From MFD00082-c5 sp963697995 (lineage in GTDB: Bacteria; Chlamydiota; Chlamydiia; Chlamydiales; JAJFMB01), in contig OY969110.1 of the NCBI GenBank assembly GCA_963697995.1, positions 1,798,001 through 1,862,000 on the forward strand: a DNA stretch of 64,000 bases. The letters run 5' to 3'. Under the pieces are notes generated by a model, which made no database searches, was not told the DNA's origin, and was given only the letters and a program-made list of their open reading frames with translations. A program made the position numbers and the translations under genes. Each line of letters begins with the position of its first letter. Position 1 is the stretch's first letter. This document shows, in pieces, positions 14,949 to 23,167 of the stretch.

Positions 14949-17421
14949 TGTTCTCTTTTAAGTAAAAGTTCAATCTAAATATTGTACCATCTTTACTCCC
15001 CCCCTCGTAAACACGAATCCCATTACTTAAAACAAGCGCACGTAAATGCTTTACTCTAGGATATTTACCAAAGATTTCAACTTCCTTTCTAAAATAAGAA
15101 ACACAAGCCGCTTCTTCTGTCGATCTTTCTACAGCTTCAACCGCTCTTTTTAGATTCTCGGCAAGATAACTTCTAATTTCAGTAAGTTTAGTATAGTTCA
15201 ATTTACCATGCTTAGTTGAGTCTAATTCAGCTAACAGAGCTTTAAAACTATTTACTCTTGTAAAGTCTTCATTAAGCTTTATAATTGAATTATCACCAAC
15301 AGGTTTTGTTTTAAAATCTTCAAAAAACTTTTCTAAAGAGGCAAGAAGCTTTAGTAATTCAGTAAAAACACTACTAGAAACGTCAGAGTTAACATGACGT
15401 ACCTTGTTAGCAATAAAGGAGAACCCAAGGAACTTTTCCCTAATCAAAGTACTTACGAAGAAATTAACTCGTTCGTCTTCTGGAACAATAACAGCCATAC
15501 GCTCTTCATAAGAGGTATTCGTCATAAAGCAAGCCTCTTTTAAAGCGTTAAATAAATCCCCTAATGACCCTTTAACTCTTCCATTTAGAAAAATTTTTAA
15601 CAAGTCATCTTGCAATTCTATTTCTAAAGCTTCTTTCATGGCTAAAGGAACAATTCCAGGATGTTGTGTTGTCAAAATCTTTAATTGAGCACCTTTTTGA
15701 GAATTTGGTTCACTACAAATAGCTTTAATATACCCTTCATAGCTTCCCCTTTCATTTTTTATTTGCTTTTTTAATAAACTAGCATCTTTAAGCTCATCAC
15801 TCAGCATTGGAAGAACCCATAAGAAAATATCTTTTGTTAAATTAGAGATATTCGTTACCTTCGCTACATTATTTTTTTGTAAATGAAACTCAGATCGAAT
15901 AACATTTTTATTTTTGGTTGTTACAGTAAAAGTTTTATCTCCTTGAAACTCTTTCCAATAGCTACGTATTTGATCTGGACTTAAATTCTTAATAGTATTC
16001 AATGCATCCATTGGATTACCAAACGATTTGAAGCGCCCTTCGATAATTTTAGCATGTTGAGGTGATGTGAGAAGAGCATTTAAACACTTTATCTTTTTCT
16101 TTTCATCGTAGGCGCCATTCAAGTACGTTTCAAAAAGAGTTGTTGGATATACGCTCATGCACTGTGCTAAATCAGGCTTTTCTTTCTCAAGGAAACTGTC
16201 CAGAAGAGCCAACTTGGTCTCATCCGGAAACGCCCCCGTATTACTCACCTGTATTGTGCTCCCATTAAGCTGCAATTTAATCACCTCAATAAGCTGATTT
16301 AAACAATCTTCAGTAAGATGGGGAAGCTTTGACTCAACACACACTTTATCCTTAAAGAAGGATTGCCCTATGTGCTGTTTTTGTAAATCCTGTGCGTTTT
16401 CCTTGTTGTTATAGACGTAAATAAGAAGAGCGGAAAGATTTTCTGCTTCCATTTTTCTTAAAAGAAGCGGTACGTTTTGTTCCTTAAATTTCAATAACAG
16501 AGGGACAAGTAATTCAGGAGGAGAAGTGAGCACATCCGTTTTATGTCTCTCTTTTAAGGTGTCGATTAACTTAAATCTTACCTCATCTGAAAACTCCCCT
16601 TTGTCTACAATCGCCTGAATTAATTTAAAAAGAGAAGAAGCGGTAAGGTTGGGCAACTGGTTATCAAGACACTCTTTATCATCGAAGAAAGGCTGCCCAA
16701 TTTGTTCCTTCATTTTTTCATTGTCGGCAGCTGTGTAGACATGTTCAAGAAGCTCGGAGATTTTGTCTGAGCTCAGTTTTCTTAAAAGGGGAAGCACCTG
16801 ATCCTTTGGAAGCTTTAATAAAAAGGAGGTCAAATTTTCCTTGGAATAAGAACCGATATCGTTCTCATAAGCCTCTTTACTTTGTGTATTCGAATACACC
16901 ACTGCTCTCACCGAGATGTCATTTGTACTCCAAAACTCTTTCTTTTTGTCTTCAGACAAGTGAGAGACTAATTGAGCTGCACAAGTTTGATTCACTGATT
17001 TGAGCTGTGTCGCTGTAATAGAGGCTGCAAACTTCGTTGTTTTCTGATCATTATTTTTCATTTTTGCGAGCAGCGCATCGATCTGTCCAGCGGTCAATTT
17101 ACCAATGAGGCTACTGACCTGTTCCACTTTTTTGTATTTAACAAAAAAATCTGCTGGAAGCTGCCTCACTTGAGTTTCAGAAAAACGGTCGACTCCAATC
17201 GCTTGAAGCTGTTTTACAGTTAACAACCTAATCTCAATATTGGAAAGTTTTTTCACTCGTTCAGGCGATAAATTTTTTAATCCCTTTTCTGTTGAAAAAA
17301 GACGAAGAACGATACCTTTCCACAACTCAGTTAAGAAAGTGGCTGTCGCTTTTACCTTTTTAGGTACCTGTACCTTTACTTCACCCCACCATTTTTGTAC
17401 ATTAAGACTAACCTCTGTCAT
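14938..17421 (-). CDS. Large helical hypothetical protein, paralogue of 17549-18676
   Basis: An 827-residue protein starts at ATG 17421. Residues about 25-90 contain a repeat of roughly ten residues with the pattern L(S/T)xxQ(L/V)xxL: NLSPERVKKLSNIEIRLL, TVKQLQAIGVDRFSETQ, VRQLPADFF. The neighbouring 375-residue protein has the same N-terminal module. Two further internal repeats are visible: RFKLIDTLKERHKTDVL against KLALLDSFLEKEKPDLA, and LPLLRKLSSDKISELLEHVY against PLLLRKMEAENLSALLIYVY. No signal peptide or membrane segment stands out. Function unknown; the helical repeats and lineage-specific character fit a secreted host-interacting protein, which is inference. It overlaps menF by 11 bases. 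Confidence 0.75.
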   Translation of the reverse strand: MTEVSLNVQKWWGEVKVQVPKKVKATATFLTELWKGIVLRLFSTEKGLKNLSPERVKKLSNIEIRLLTVKQLQAIGVDRFSETQVRQLPADFFVKYKKVEQVSSLIGKLTAGQIDALLAKMKNNDQKTTKFAASITATQLKSVNQTCAAQLVSHLSEDKKKEFWSTNDISVRAVVYSNTQSKEAYENDIGSYSKENLTSFLLKLPKDQVLPLLRKLSSDKISELLEHVYTAADNEKMKEQIGQPFFDDKECLDNQLPNLTASSLFKLIQAIVDKGEFSDEVRFKLIDTLKERHKTDVLTSPPELLVPLLLKFKEQNVPLLLRKMEAENLSALLIYVYNNKENAQDLQKQHIGQSFFKDKVCVESKLPHLTEDCLNQLIEVIKLQLNGSTIQVSNTGAFPDETKLALLDSFLEKEKPDLAQCMSVYPTTLFETYLNGAYDEKKKIKCLNALLTSPQHAKIIEGRFKSFGNPMDALNTIKNLSPDQIRSYWKEFQGDKTFTVTTKNKNVIRSEFHLQKNNVAKVTNISNLTKDIFLWVLPMLSDELKDASLLKKQIKNERGSYEGYIKAICSEPNSQKGAQLKILTTQHPGIVPLAMKEALEIELQDDLLKIFLNGRVKGSLGDLFNALKEACFMTNTSYEERMAVIVPEDERVNFFVSTLIREKFLGFSFIANKVRHVNSDVSSSVFTELLKLLASLEKFFEDFKTKPVGDNSIIKLNEDFTRVNSFKALLAELDSTKHGKLNYTKLTEIRSYLAENLKRAVEAVERSTEEAACVSYFRKEVEIFGKYPRVKHLRALVLSNGIRVYEGGSKDGTIFRLNFYLKENNVS

Positions 17422-17548
17422 AAGAAAAACTCCCGTTTTATACCGTTAAGAGGCCTCAGAATTTACATGAAACGTTTTTTTTTGTACAGTAAAACTTTAA
17501 CTAGACAAAACAAGCTTTTTAATCTTAAGAGGTTCCGAAAAAAAAGCT

Positions 17549-18676
17549 CTAAACAACTTCTGAAAACGAATGCTGATGACTCAGCCTCATTTGGTGGGCT
17601 CTTGAGCTTCTACTCAGAATTCGTGACATTTTAGGAGTTTTCATAAAACGAGTTTTAGTCTCTTCGTCAAACGATTTAAAAGCCTCCATGAACTGCTTTC
17701 TTAGAAGAGGAGAGGCATACATACAAACGACAAGAGTGTTAACACTCTCCTGAGACATATAAGAACAGATTTTTGCTATACTTCTGTTATTAGTCAGAAG
17801 CGCTTTTACCAACAATATTATGACTGCTAATTTGCCTTTATTGGCTTTATTCACCAAATAGATGAGGTTCACATCAGGCTCTTTAGCAAGTTTTTTAAGG
17901 ATCGGAGGCTCATTTTCGTCAACTGATTTAACAGCTTCATCAAAGAGGCGATCAAGCCGGTCTACGTTTTCTTTTTGGATAACATCGTTGTTTTGCGACA
18001 GATTTATAGCTCCCGATAAGCTCCTTCTGAGATGTCTCGTGACCCCTTCAACCTCATGAAAGCGCTTTTTTGCTGCGGGGTCAAAATCTTGAGAAGCCAA
18101 AGATAATTGCCTTATAGTAGGAGATCCTGACATCTCACCGACAACGCCCTCAAAACACTCTTTGGTCATGTGAGAACTTAAATTTGTTAAACTTCTATTT
18201 TCTTTAAGATACGCTTTTATTAAAAGGGTCGTCACCATGTATGTTTTTTCTGTTTCCGCCATCTTCACGATAGAAATTAAGTTCTCCTCAGGCTCTTTAA
18301 GGAGTTTTTCAAACATCTCCTTTTCGCGCTCTTTGGGACATCCCCTCACCTCTTTAAAAAGAGTCGTGATAGGGTCGACATGCTCGTTTTGATTAGTCTT
18401 TACCTTTTGTTTTACAGAAAATGAGGCAAACTCTTTCGGAAGCACTTTGATCTGCTCGGTAGAAAACCTGGAAATGCCTATTAATTTTACCTGGCCGGAC
18501 GTTAAAAACTTAAGTTCAACAGCTGAAAAATTTCTTATCGTTTCTTTGTCGAATTTTTTAAAAGTCGCCTGTGATGTAAAAAAACGTAAAACAATCGCCT
18601 TATAGACGTTTTTTACATAAACAACCATCTGAACAATCGTTTGGTAGCCTCTAGAAACCGTATTCATTTGCACCAT
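17549..18676 (-). CDS. Hypothetical protein sharing the N-terminal repeat module
   Basis: This 375-residue protein begins at ATG 18676 with GGAGG upstream. Residues about 20-85 (AIVLRFFTSQATFKKFD, FSAVELKFLTSGQVKLIG, ISRFSTEQIKVLPKEF) align along their length with residues 35-95 of the 827-residue neighbour, including the LT-x-x-Q and RFSxxQ(I/V)xxLP steps. The remainder has two homologous halves, ENLISIVKMAETEKTYMVTT and VNLIYLVNKANKGKLAVIIL, each followed by LLIKAYLKENRSL or LLVKALLTNNRSI and a short block (LSSHMTKECF, ICSYMSQESV), so the body is an internal duplication. No signal peptide. Function unknown. The pair is tandem on the minus strand. Confidence 0.75.
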   Translation of the reverse strand: MVQMNTVSRGYQTIVQMVVYVKNVYKAIVLRFFTSQATFKKFDKETIRNFSAVELKFLTSGQVKLIGISRFSTEQIKVLPKEFASFSVKQKVKTNQNEHVDPITTLFKEVRGCPKEREKEMFEKLLKEPEENLISIVKMAETEKTYMVTTLLIKAYLKENRSLTNLSSHMTKECFEGVVGEMSGSPTIRQLSLASQDFDPAAKKRFHEVEGVTRHLRRSLSGAINLSQNNDVIQKENVDRLDRLFDEAVKSVDENEPPILKKLAKEPDVNLIYLVNKANKGKLAVIILLVKALLTNNRSIAKICSYMSQESVNTLVVCMYASPLLRKQFMEAFKSFDEETKTRFMKTPKMSRILSRSSRAHQMRLSHQHSFSEVV

Positions 18677-18799
18677 TGTAAGCCTCCAGTCGAATTAGAA
18701 GGCCAAATTTTAATATACAAGCGGATTTTTGTCACTTGAAAAAAAACAGGATTTATTTTATCATCATCTCTTTAACATTAAGGTTCAAACGGATCTGTT

Positions 18800-19990
18800 A
18801 TGACTCACCCCCTTCTTTTAGATCTAAAACAAAAAATCGAAGAGCTTAAAACACTTGGCCTTTTCAAAAAAGAAAGGGAGATAATTTCCCCTCAAGGAGC
18901 AGAAATTGTTTTACAAGACGGCAAGCACGCTCTTAATTTTTGTGCCAATAACTATTTGGGGCTTGCTAACCATAAGGCCATTCTTACAGCTACAAAGGAG
19001 AGCCTCGATAAAACAGGTTTTGGGATGTCCTCAGTCCGTTTTATTTGTGGTACTCAATTGCAGCACCATCAACTTGAAAAAACCATTTCCAAATTTCTTA
19101 AAACAGACGACACGATTCTCTACAGCTCCTGTTTTGATGCCAACGGGGGGCTTTTTGAAACCATCCTCGGTCCAGAAGACGCTGTGATCAGCGATGAACT
19201 TAATCATGCAAGCATCATCGACGGAATTCGCCTTTGCAAAGCTCAAAGGTATCGGTATAAAAATAACGATCTAAATGATTTAAGAGCTAAACTTGAAGAA
19301 GCTAAAGGTGCAAAAGTTTGCCTCATTGCAACAGATGGTGTGTTTTCGATGGATGGCACTATTGCAAATCTTAAAGGAATCTGCGATTTAGCAGAGGAGT
19401 ATCAAGCTCTCGTTATGGTGGATGACTCTCACGCCGTTGGATTTTTGGGGGAAATGGGAAGAGGATCTATCGAGTATTGCGGCGTTGAAGGAAGAGTCGA
19501 TATCATCACAGGAACTCTTGGAAAAGCTTTAGGGGGCGCCTCGGGTGGATACACTTCTGGCAGACAAGAGATTATCGACTGGCTAAGGCAAAGATCCCGC
19601 CCCTACCTCTTTTCAAACACTCTTGCTCCTCCTATCGTTGCCGCCTCCCTTAAAATCTTTGAACTCATTGAAAACTCTCATGACTTAAGGGATCGATTAA
19701 GAGATAACAGTCGCCTCTTTAGAGAGGGCTTAACCTCCTTAGGGTTTAACTTGATTCCTGGCGATCATCCGATCATCCCCATTATGATTGGAGATGCAAA
19801 ACTTGCCTCGCAATTAGCCGATGAGCTCCTCAAGGAGGGTGTGTACGTGATTGGATTTTCCTACCCTGTCGTACCACAAAACAAAGCACGCATCAGAACT
19901 CAAATGTCGGCCGCTCACACCAAAGAACAAATTGAAAAGGCCCTTTTAGCGTTTAAAAAAGTGGGAAAACAATTAAAAATCATTCCTTAA
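18800..19990 (+). CDS. kbl: 2-Amino-3-ketobutyrate CoA ligase / glycine C-acetyltransferase
   Basis: Kbl is a PLP enzyme that cleaves 2-amino-3-ketobutyrate with CoA to glycine and acetyl-CoA (threonine breakdown). The 396-residue length is that of E. coli Kbl. Landmarks: NFCANNYLGLANH (about residues 46-58), GMSSVRFICGT near 75, SCFDANGG, DELNHASIIDGIRL, MVDDSHAVGFLG, and the PLP-Lys motif TGTLGKALGGASGG with Lys at about 242. The C-terminal RIRTQMSAAHT is also typical. No threonine dehydrogenase gene is adjacent, so the enzyme may work as a general alpha-oxoamine synthase-type enzyme here. A related enzyme such as BioF is the alternative but fits less well. The following gene starts four bases after its stop. 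Confidence 0.88.
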   Translation: MTHPLLLDLKQKIEELKTLGLFKKEREIISPQGAEIVLQDGKHALNFCANNYLGLANHKAILTATKESLDKTGFGMSSVRFICGTQLQHHQLEKTISKFLKTDDTILYSSCFDANGGLFETILGPEDAVISDELNHASIIDGIRLCKAQRYRYKNNDLNDLRAKLEEAKGAKVCLIATDGVFSMDGTIANLKGICDLAEEYQALVMVDDSHAVGFLGEMGRGSIEYCGVEGRVDIITGTLGKALGGASGGYTSGRQEIIDWLRQRSRPYLFSNTLAPPIVAASLKIFELIENSHDLRDRLRDNSRLFREGLTSLGFNLIPGDHPIIPIMIGDAKLASQLADELLKEGVYVIGFSYPVVPQNKARIRTQMSAAHTKEQIEKALLAFKKVGKQLKIIP

Positions 19991-19993
19991 ATT

Positions 19994-21262
19994 ATGTTTG
20001 GGATTTCGACACAATACTTTCCCGATGCAGAGGGTATAAGAACTCCTATAGCAAAATCAATAAGGAGAATTTCGTCCCTACCCGATTTAAAAATCCCCCA
20101 AATCGTTCCCCCTTTACTCTCCTTAAAAGGGGAATCACTTAAAAGTCAATTTCCTTTTAGGCTTCAATTAGAAGAAAATAAAAAAGAAGAGTTTTTGAAA
20201 AAAAAATCGAGTGTGATGTGGGATTGTGTCGATTATCTCAATGGTTGTTTTGTCTTTCGCGCAAGAGATCTATATAACGACATCAGTTTTCCCGACATAA
20301 AATCAACTATTGTTGATAATATTAAACGAATTAAACAAGAGATCTATCCTGCCGTCGAAGCATCCCCCTCTAAACTTTTCAAAATAGGTCTTTTTTCAAT
20401 TAATCTAAAAATGACAAAAAAAGACTTTTTAGTGAGTCAATTTCCTTTTTTTTTAAAGCAAAACCCAGAACACCTCTCATTACATCCTCGGTTAAGAAAA
20501 CTCGGCAGATCCCATTTCATAGCTAAATATGCTAATTTGTATGACTTATCAGAAAATTTTCAACACCTTGGATACAAATTAGAAAAGAGAAATCGAAGTG
20601 TTTTTTTATTTTTGCCAACACAAGAGACCATCCTCAAACGGTGGAAACAAGAGTGGCCCCGTTTTGACATTTTGAAAATGAAAGGTTCTGCTACTCCTAT
20701 CACTTTTATCGAATCGTACTTAACTCACGACTCTATTTTATCAGAAGACAAAGAGTATGTGCATGACCACTTAATTCATTTGGTATCATCGCTAGCAGCC
20801 TTTTTTCTGTATGGCTTGAACAACCGCATTATCTATCAAAAAGAGCGTGCAAGACTTGCAAAAGCTGTAGCGATTAATTATCGATTGATTCTTCTTGAAG
20901 AAAAAAGAACTCCTCTAGAACCCCTATTGATAAAAATGAAACTAGCTCTTAGCGCTCTTGTCGATGTCATCTTAAGTAGAGCTCATTTCGATCACGATAA
21001 CGATTACCTTTTGAACAAACACTTTACCTTTATTTGGATTGATCCCCTTTGGGCTCCTTATTGGTCCCCTCTTTTTAAAAACGAAAAAGCCCCAATTTAC
21101 GAAAATTTGATGCTTTATTGGCAAGAGTTACGACGAAGAACTCCTCACCATAAAAATTTTTCACCTCTTCCTCAACCTCTTGAAAAAAAACTTTTGCCTC
21201 CAAAAAATAGATTCGAAAAAAAAGTCAATAGTTCTTTATTTAAGATCGAGGAAAACCTTTGA
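19994..21262 (+). CDS. Hypothetical protein downstream of kbl
   Basis: A 422-residue protein starts at ATG 19994, four bases after the kbl stop, so it is probably co-transcribed. It is basic and mostly helical in appearance. Residues about 245-275 include VHDHLIHLVSSLAAFFLYGLN, the only clearly hydrophobic stretch. The C-terminal part has FIWIDPLWAPYWSPLF and a Pro/Lys-rich tail. There is no signal peptide. I recognise no family or catalytic motif. Linkage to kbl suggests nothing specific about its role. Confidence 0.65.
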   Translation: MFGISTQYFPDAEGIRTPIAKSIRRISSLPDLKIPQIVPPLLSLKGESLKSQFPFRLQLEENKKEEFLKKKSSVMWDCVDYLNGCFVFRARDLYNDISFPDIKSTIVDNIKRIKQEIYPAVEASPSKLFKIGLFSINLKMTKKDFLVSQFPFFLKQNPEHLSLHPRLRKLGRSHFIAKYANLYDLSENFQHLGYKLEKRNRSVFLFLPTQETILKRWKQEWPRFDILKMKGSATPITFIESYLTHDSILSEDKEYVHDHLIHLVSSLAAFFLYGLNNRIIYQKERARLAKAVAINYRLILLEEKRTPLEPLLIKMKLALSALVDVILSRAHFDHDNDYLLNKHFTFIWIDPLWAPYWSPLFKNEKAPIYENLMLYWQELRRRTPHHKNFSPLPQPLEKKLLPPKNRFEKKVNSSLFKIEENL

Positions 21263-21318
21263 TCTTATTTTTTTCGTTAGTTTTATAGAACTTTTTTGCT
21301 TTACTTTAGAGGTTATTA

Positions 21319-21363
21319 TGAGTATTGATCCTTACAGTCATTTAGTGTCTAGTCGATCCTGAA
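21319..21363 (+). pseudogene. 5' stub of a gene cut by an inverted-repeat element
   Basis: AGAGG at 21308-21312 followed by ATG 21319 opens a frame reading MSIDPYSHLVSSRS and then stops at 21361-21363, within the first bases of the element at 21350. A good ribosome site with a frame ended by the element suggests the start of a gene whose remainder was lost. It could instead be chance. Confidence 0.35.
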
Positions 21364-21537
21364 AAAGTAAGGGTTCCTTGAGAAAAATTTGCAGTTAACG
21401 AGGAAGAGAGACATAGCCTATTTTGCAAGGTTTAATTATATGACAATGAGAAAAACTTAAAAATTTCGCGAATGGAACACGCATTTTTTGTCAAAAGGGG
21501 CACTTTTTATTGGAGAGGACTTTTTCAGGGCCGACTA
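21350..21537. mobile_element. Short inverted-repeat element, copy A (188 bp)
   Basis: Left end TAGTCGATCCTGAAAAAG and right end CTTTTTCAGGGCCGACTA are near-perfect inverted repeats. The interior (AAGGGTTCCTTGAGAAAAAT, GAGGAAGAGAGACATAGCC, GCGAATGGAACACGCA, TTGTCAAAAGGGGCAC) recurs in the copies at 55640 and 63168. This copy lacks the middle segment present in those. Flanking TA on both sides fits insertion at a TA target, as for Tc1/mariner-IS630-type MITEs; no transposase is present. Confidence 0.75.
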
Positions 21538-21555
21538 TCCTTTAGGCCCTATTTT

Positions 21556-21930
21556 TTAAGCAATTTTAGCTTTTTGGTCAAATAATGATAAAAATAAAAA
21601 AACTGAAACAGTATAAGCGCCAAAAAGCAGAGTAAATACAGAAGCTAAAGGAAAACTCGCTCCTGAACACATGACAGAGGCAACAGTTAGAAAAAAACAA
21701 AAAGCTATTTTTACAATTGCAGCAACTGTTTTATCATTTTTTCTATTAAGAGAAGTCACAGCGGTAAACATTATCACGCTAAGCGAAAGGGCTCCTCCCA
21801 AAGCTCCTACAGGTAATGTTATGGGAGCTGTAGCAATTGTTGCCGCAGCTAATGCTCCTGTGCCACTACCAAGCAAACCTGCAAAAACACAATGTAACGT
21901 ATTCTCTACAAAATCACTTTTCACACTCAT
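21556..21930 (-). CDS. Hydrophobic repeat-family protein, unit 1
   Basis: This 124-residue protein opens MSVKSDFVENTLHC and has about four hydrophobic segments. Residues 15-60 hold a Gly/Ala-rich pair (LLGSGTGALAAATIA, TLPVGALGGALSL), residues 70-105 the block MCSGASFPLASVFTLLFGAY, and the end is LFLSLFDQKAKIA. The same blocks occur in the next two genes, so these are tandem paralogues. Short, tetra-helical, charge-poor proteins with Met-Ser-Val starts recall chlamydial inclusion-membrane (Inc) proteins, but the bilobed Inc helix pair is not clearly shown; a holin-like or porin-like membrane role is possible. Inferred membrane location only. Confidence 0.7.
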   Translation of the reverse strand: MSVKSDFVENTLHCVFAGLLGSGTGALAAATIATAPITLPVGALGGALSLSVIMFTAVTSLNRKNDKTVAAIVKIAFCFFLTVASVMCSGASFPLASVFTLLFGAYTVSVFLFLSLFDQKAKIA

Positions 21931-21947
21931 TTAGCAAAACCTTATTT

Positions 21948-22703
21948 TTAAACTTTTTCTGGATTCATTTTAGGCGTTAATAACGATAAAAATAGCAGAG
22001 CTGAAACGGTATAAACTCCAAACAGCAGACTAAATCTACAAGCTACGGGAAAAGTAGCTCCCTGAAGCATCATAAAACCTAAAGTAATCAAAAGAGATAA
22101 ATCTATCTTGGCAAAACGTGCGACTTGAGAAGACGCAATGGGTAAAGAGATATACAACACTAAGGAACACGCTCCACAAAAAGCCCCTAGAGGTAGGCTT
22201 ATGGGACCAGTTGAGATTGTTGCCGCGGCCAATACTCCAACACTTGTCCCCAATAGGCTTAGATACCCGTAAGGCATTTGATTAAGAGCAAAATTATTCT
22301 TTAAATTCATTAGCAACTCATTAATTTTAAGTTGTTTGCGACTGATTTTCGGTGTAAGTAATGATAAAAATAAGATGGCCGAAACGCTATAAAACCCACA
22401 CAACAAACTAAATCCACAAGCTAATGGAAAACTGGCTCCTGAAGACATCGTAATGGCAACTGCTGCAAAAAAAAATGAAGCGATTTTGATAATCGTTGAT
22501 ACTGCATTGTCATTTTTGCTTTTTGAAATAATATTTGGTGCCAAAATCACTACAACCGAGATCGCTCCAGCAAGAGCCCCAATCGGTATTGTTACCGGAG
22601 CTGCAGCTATTGTTGCCGCAGTTAATGCTCCTATACCACTTCCTATTAAGCCCACAAAACCGCATGATATGGCACTCACTAAATAATCATTTTTTACACT
22701 CAT
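21948..22703 (-). CDS. Hydrophobic repeat-family protein, two fused units
   Basis: At 251 residues this is twice the length of its neighbours and contains two copies of the family unit. Unit one (1-about 120) has MSVKNDYLVSAISCG, LIGSGIGALTAATIA, MSSGASFPLACGFSLL and LFLSLLTPKIS. Unit two (about 130-251) has LLGTSVGVLAAATIS, LPLGAFCGACSLV, MLQGATFPVACRFSLLFG and LFLSLLTPKMN. The second unit is the more diverged. A gene fusion after tandem duplication is the simple explanation. About eight hydrophobic helices are expected. Function unknown. Confidence 0.72.
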   Translation of the reverse strand: MSVKNDYLVSAISCGFVGLIGSGIGALTAATIAAAPVTIPIGALAGAISVVVILAPNIISKSKNDNAVSTIIKIASFFFAAVAITMSSGASFPLACGFSLLCGFYSVSAILFLSLLTPKISRKQLKINELLMNLKNNFALNQMPYGYLSLLGTSVGVLAAATISTGPISLPLGAFCGACSLVLYISLPIASSQVARFAKIDLSLLITLGFMMLQGATFPVACRFSLLFGVYTVSALLFLSLLTPKMNPEKV

Positions 22704-22741
22704 TGATAACTCCTAAATTTATCTTTTCTAAAAATAAGAAC

Positions 22742-23131
22742 TCATTCATTTGAAGCTGTTTGCGTCTGATTTTTTGGCATAAAAAACGATATAAATAAGA
22801 TCGCCGAAACGGTATAAACTCCAAGAAGCACACTAAATCCACAAGCTAGAGGAAAACTGGCTCCTGAAGACATCGTGACGGCCACGGCAGCAAAAAAATA
22901 TAAAGCTAACTTGACTATATTTGATACAGTTTTGTCGATTTTTATGTTTGTTGATATTAAACCTGGGGCGATAAACGTCACAACCGAAATGGCACCCCCT
23001 AAAGCCCCTAAAGGGACTGTTATCGGAGCTGCCGCGATTGTTGCCGCAGTTAATGCTCCTGCACCACTTCCTAACAAAGCTGCAAAACAGCAAGTTACGG
23101 TATTATTAATATAATCATTTCTTACACTCAT
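22742..23131 (-). CDS. Hydrophobic repeat-family protein, unit 4
   Basis: The 129-residue product starts MSVRNDYINNTVTCC and repeats the family blocks LLGSGAGALTAATIA, TVPLGALGGAISVV, MSSGASFPLACGFSVLLG and YTVSAILFISFFMPKN, ending in a polar tail. AGGAG lies before the ATG at 23131. It is upstream of the other two on the minus strand and probably begins their transcript. Like its paralogues it has four likely transmembrane segments and no catalytic motif. Confidence 0.7.
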   Translation of the reverse strand: MSVRNDYINNTVTCCFAALLGSGAGALTAATIAAAPITVPLGALGGAISVVTFIAPGLISTNIKIDKTVSNIVKLALYFFAAVAVTMSSGASFPLACGFSVLLGVYTVSAILFISFFMPKNQTQTASNE

Positions 23132-23167
23132 TGTTAACTCCTCTATGATTCTTTAAAGACCAATCAC

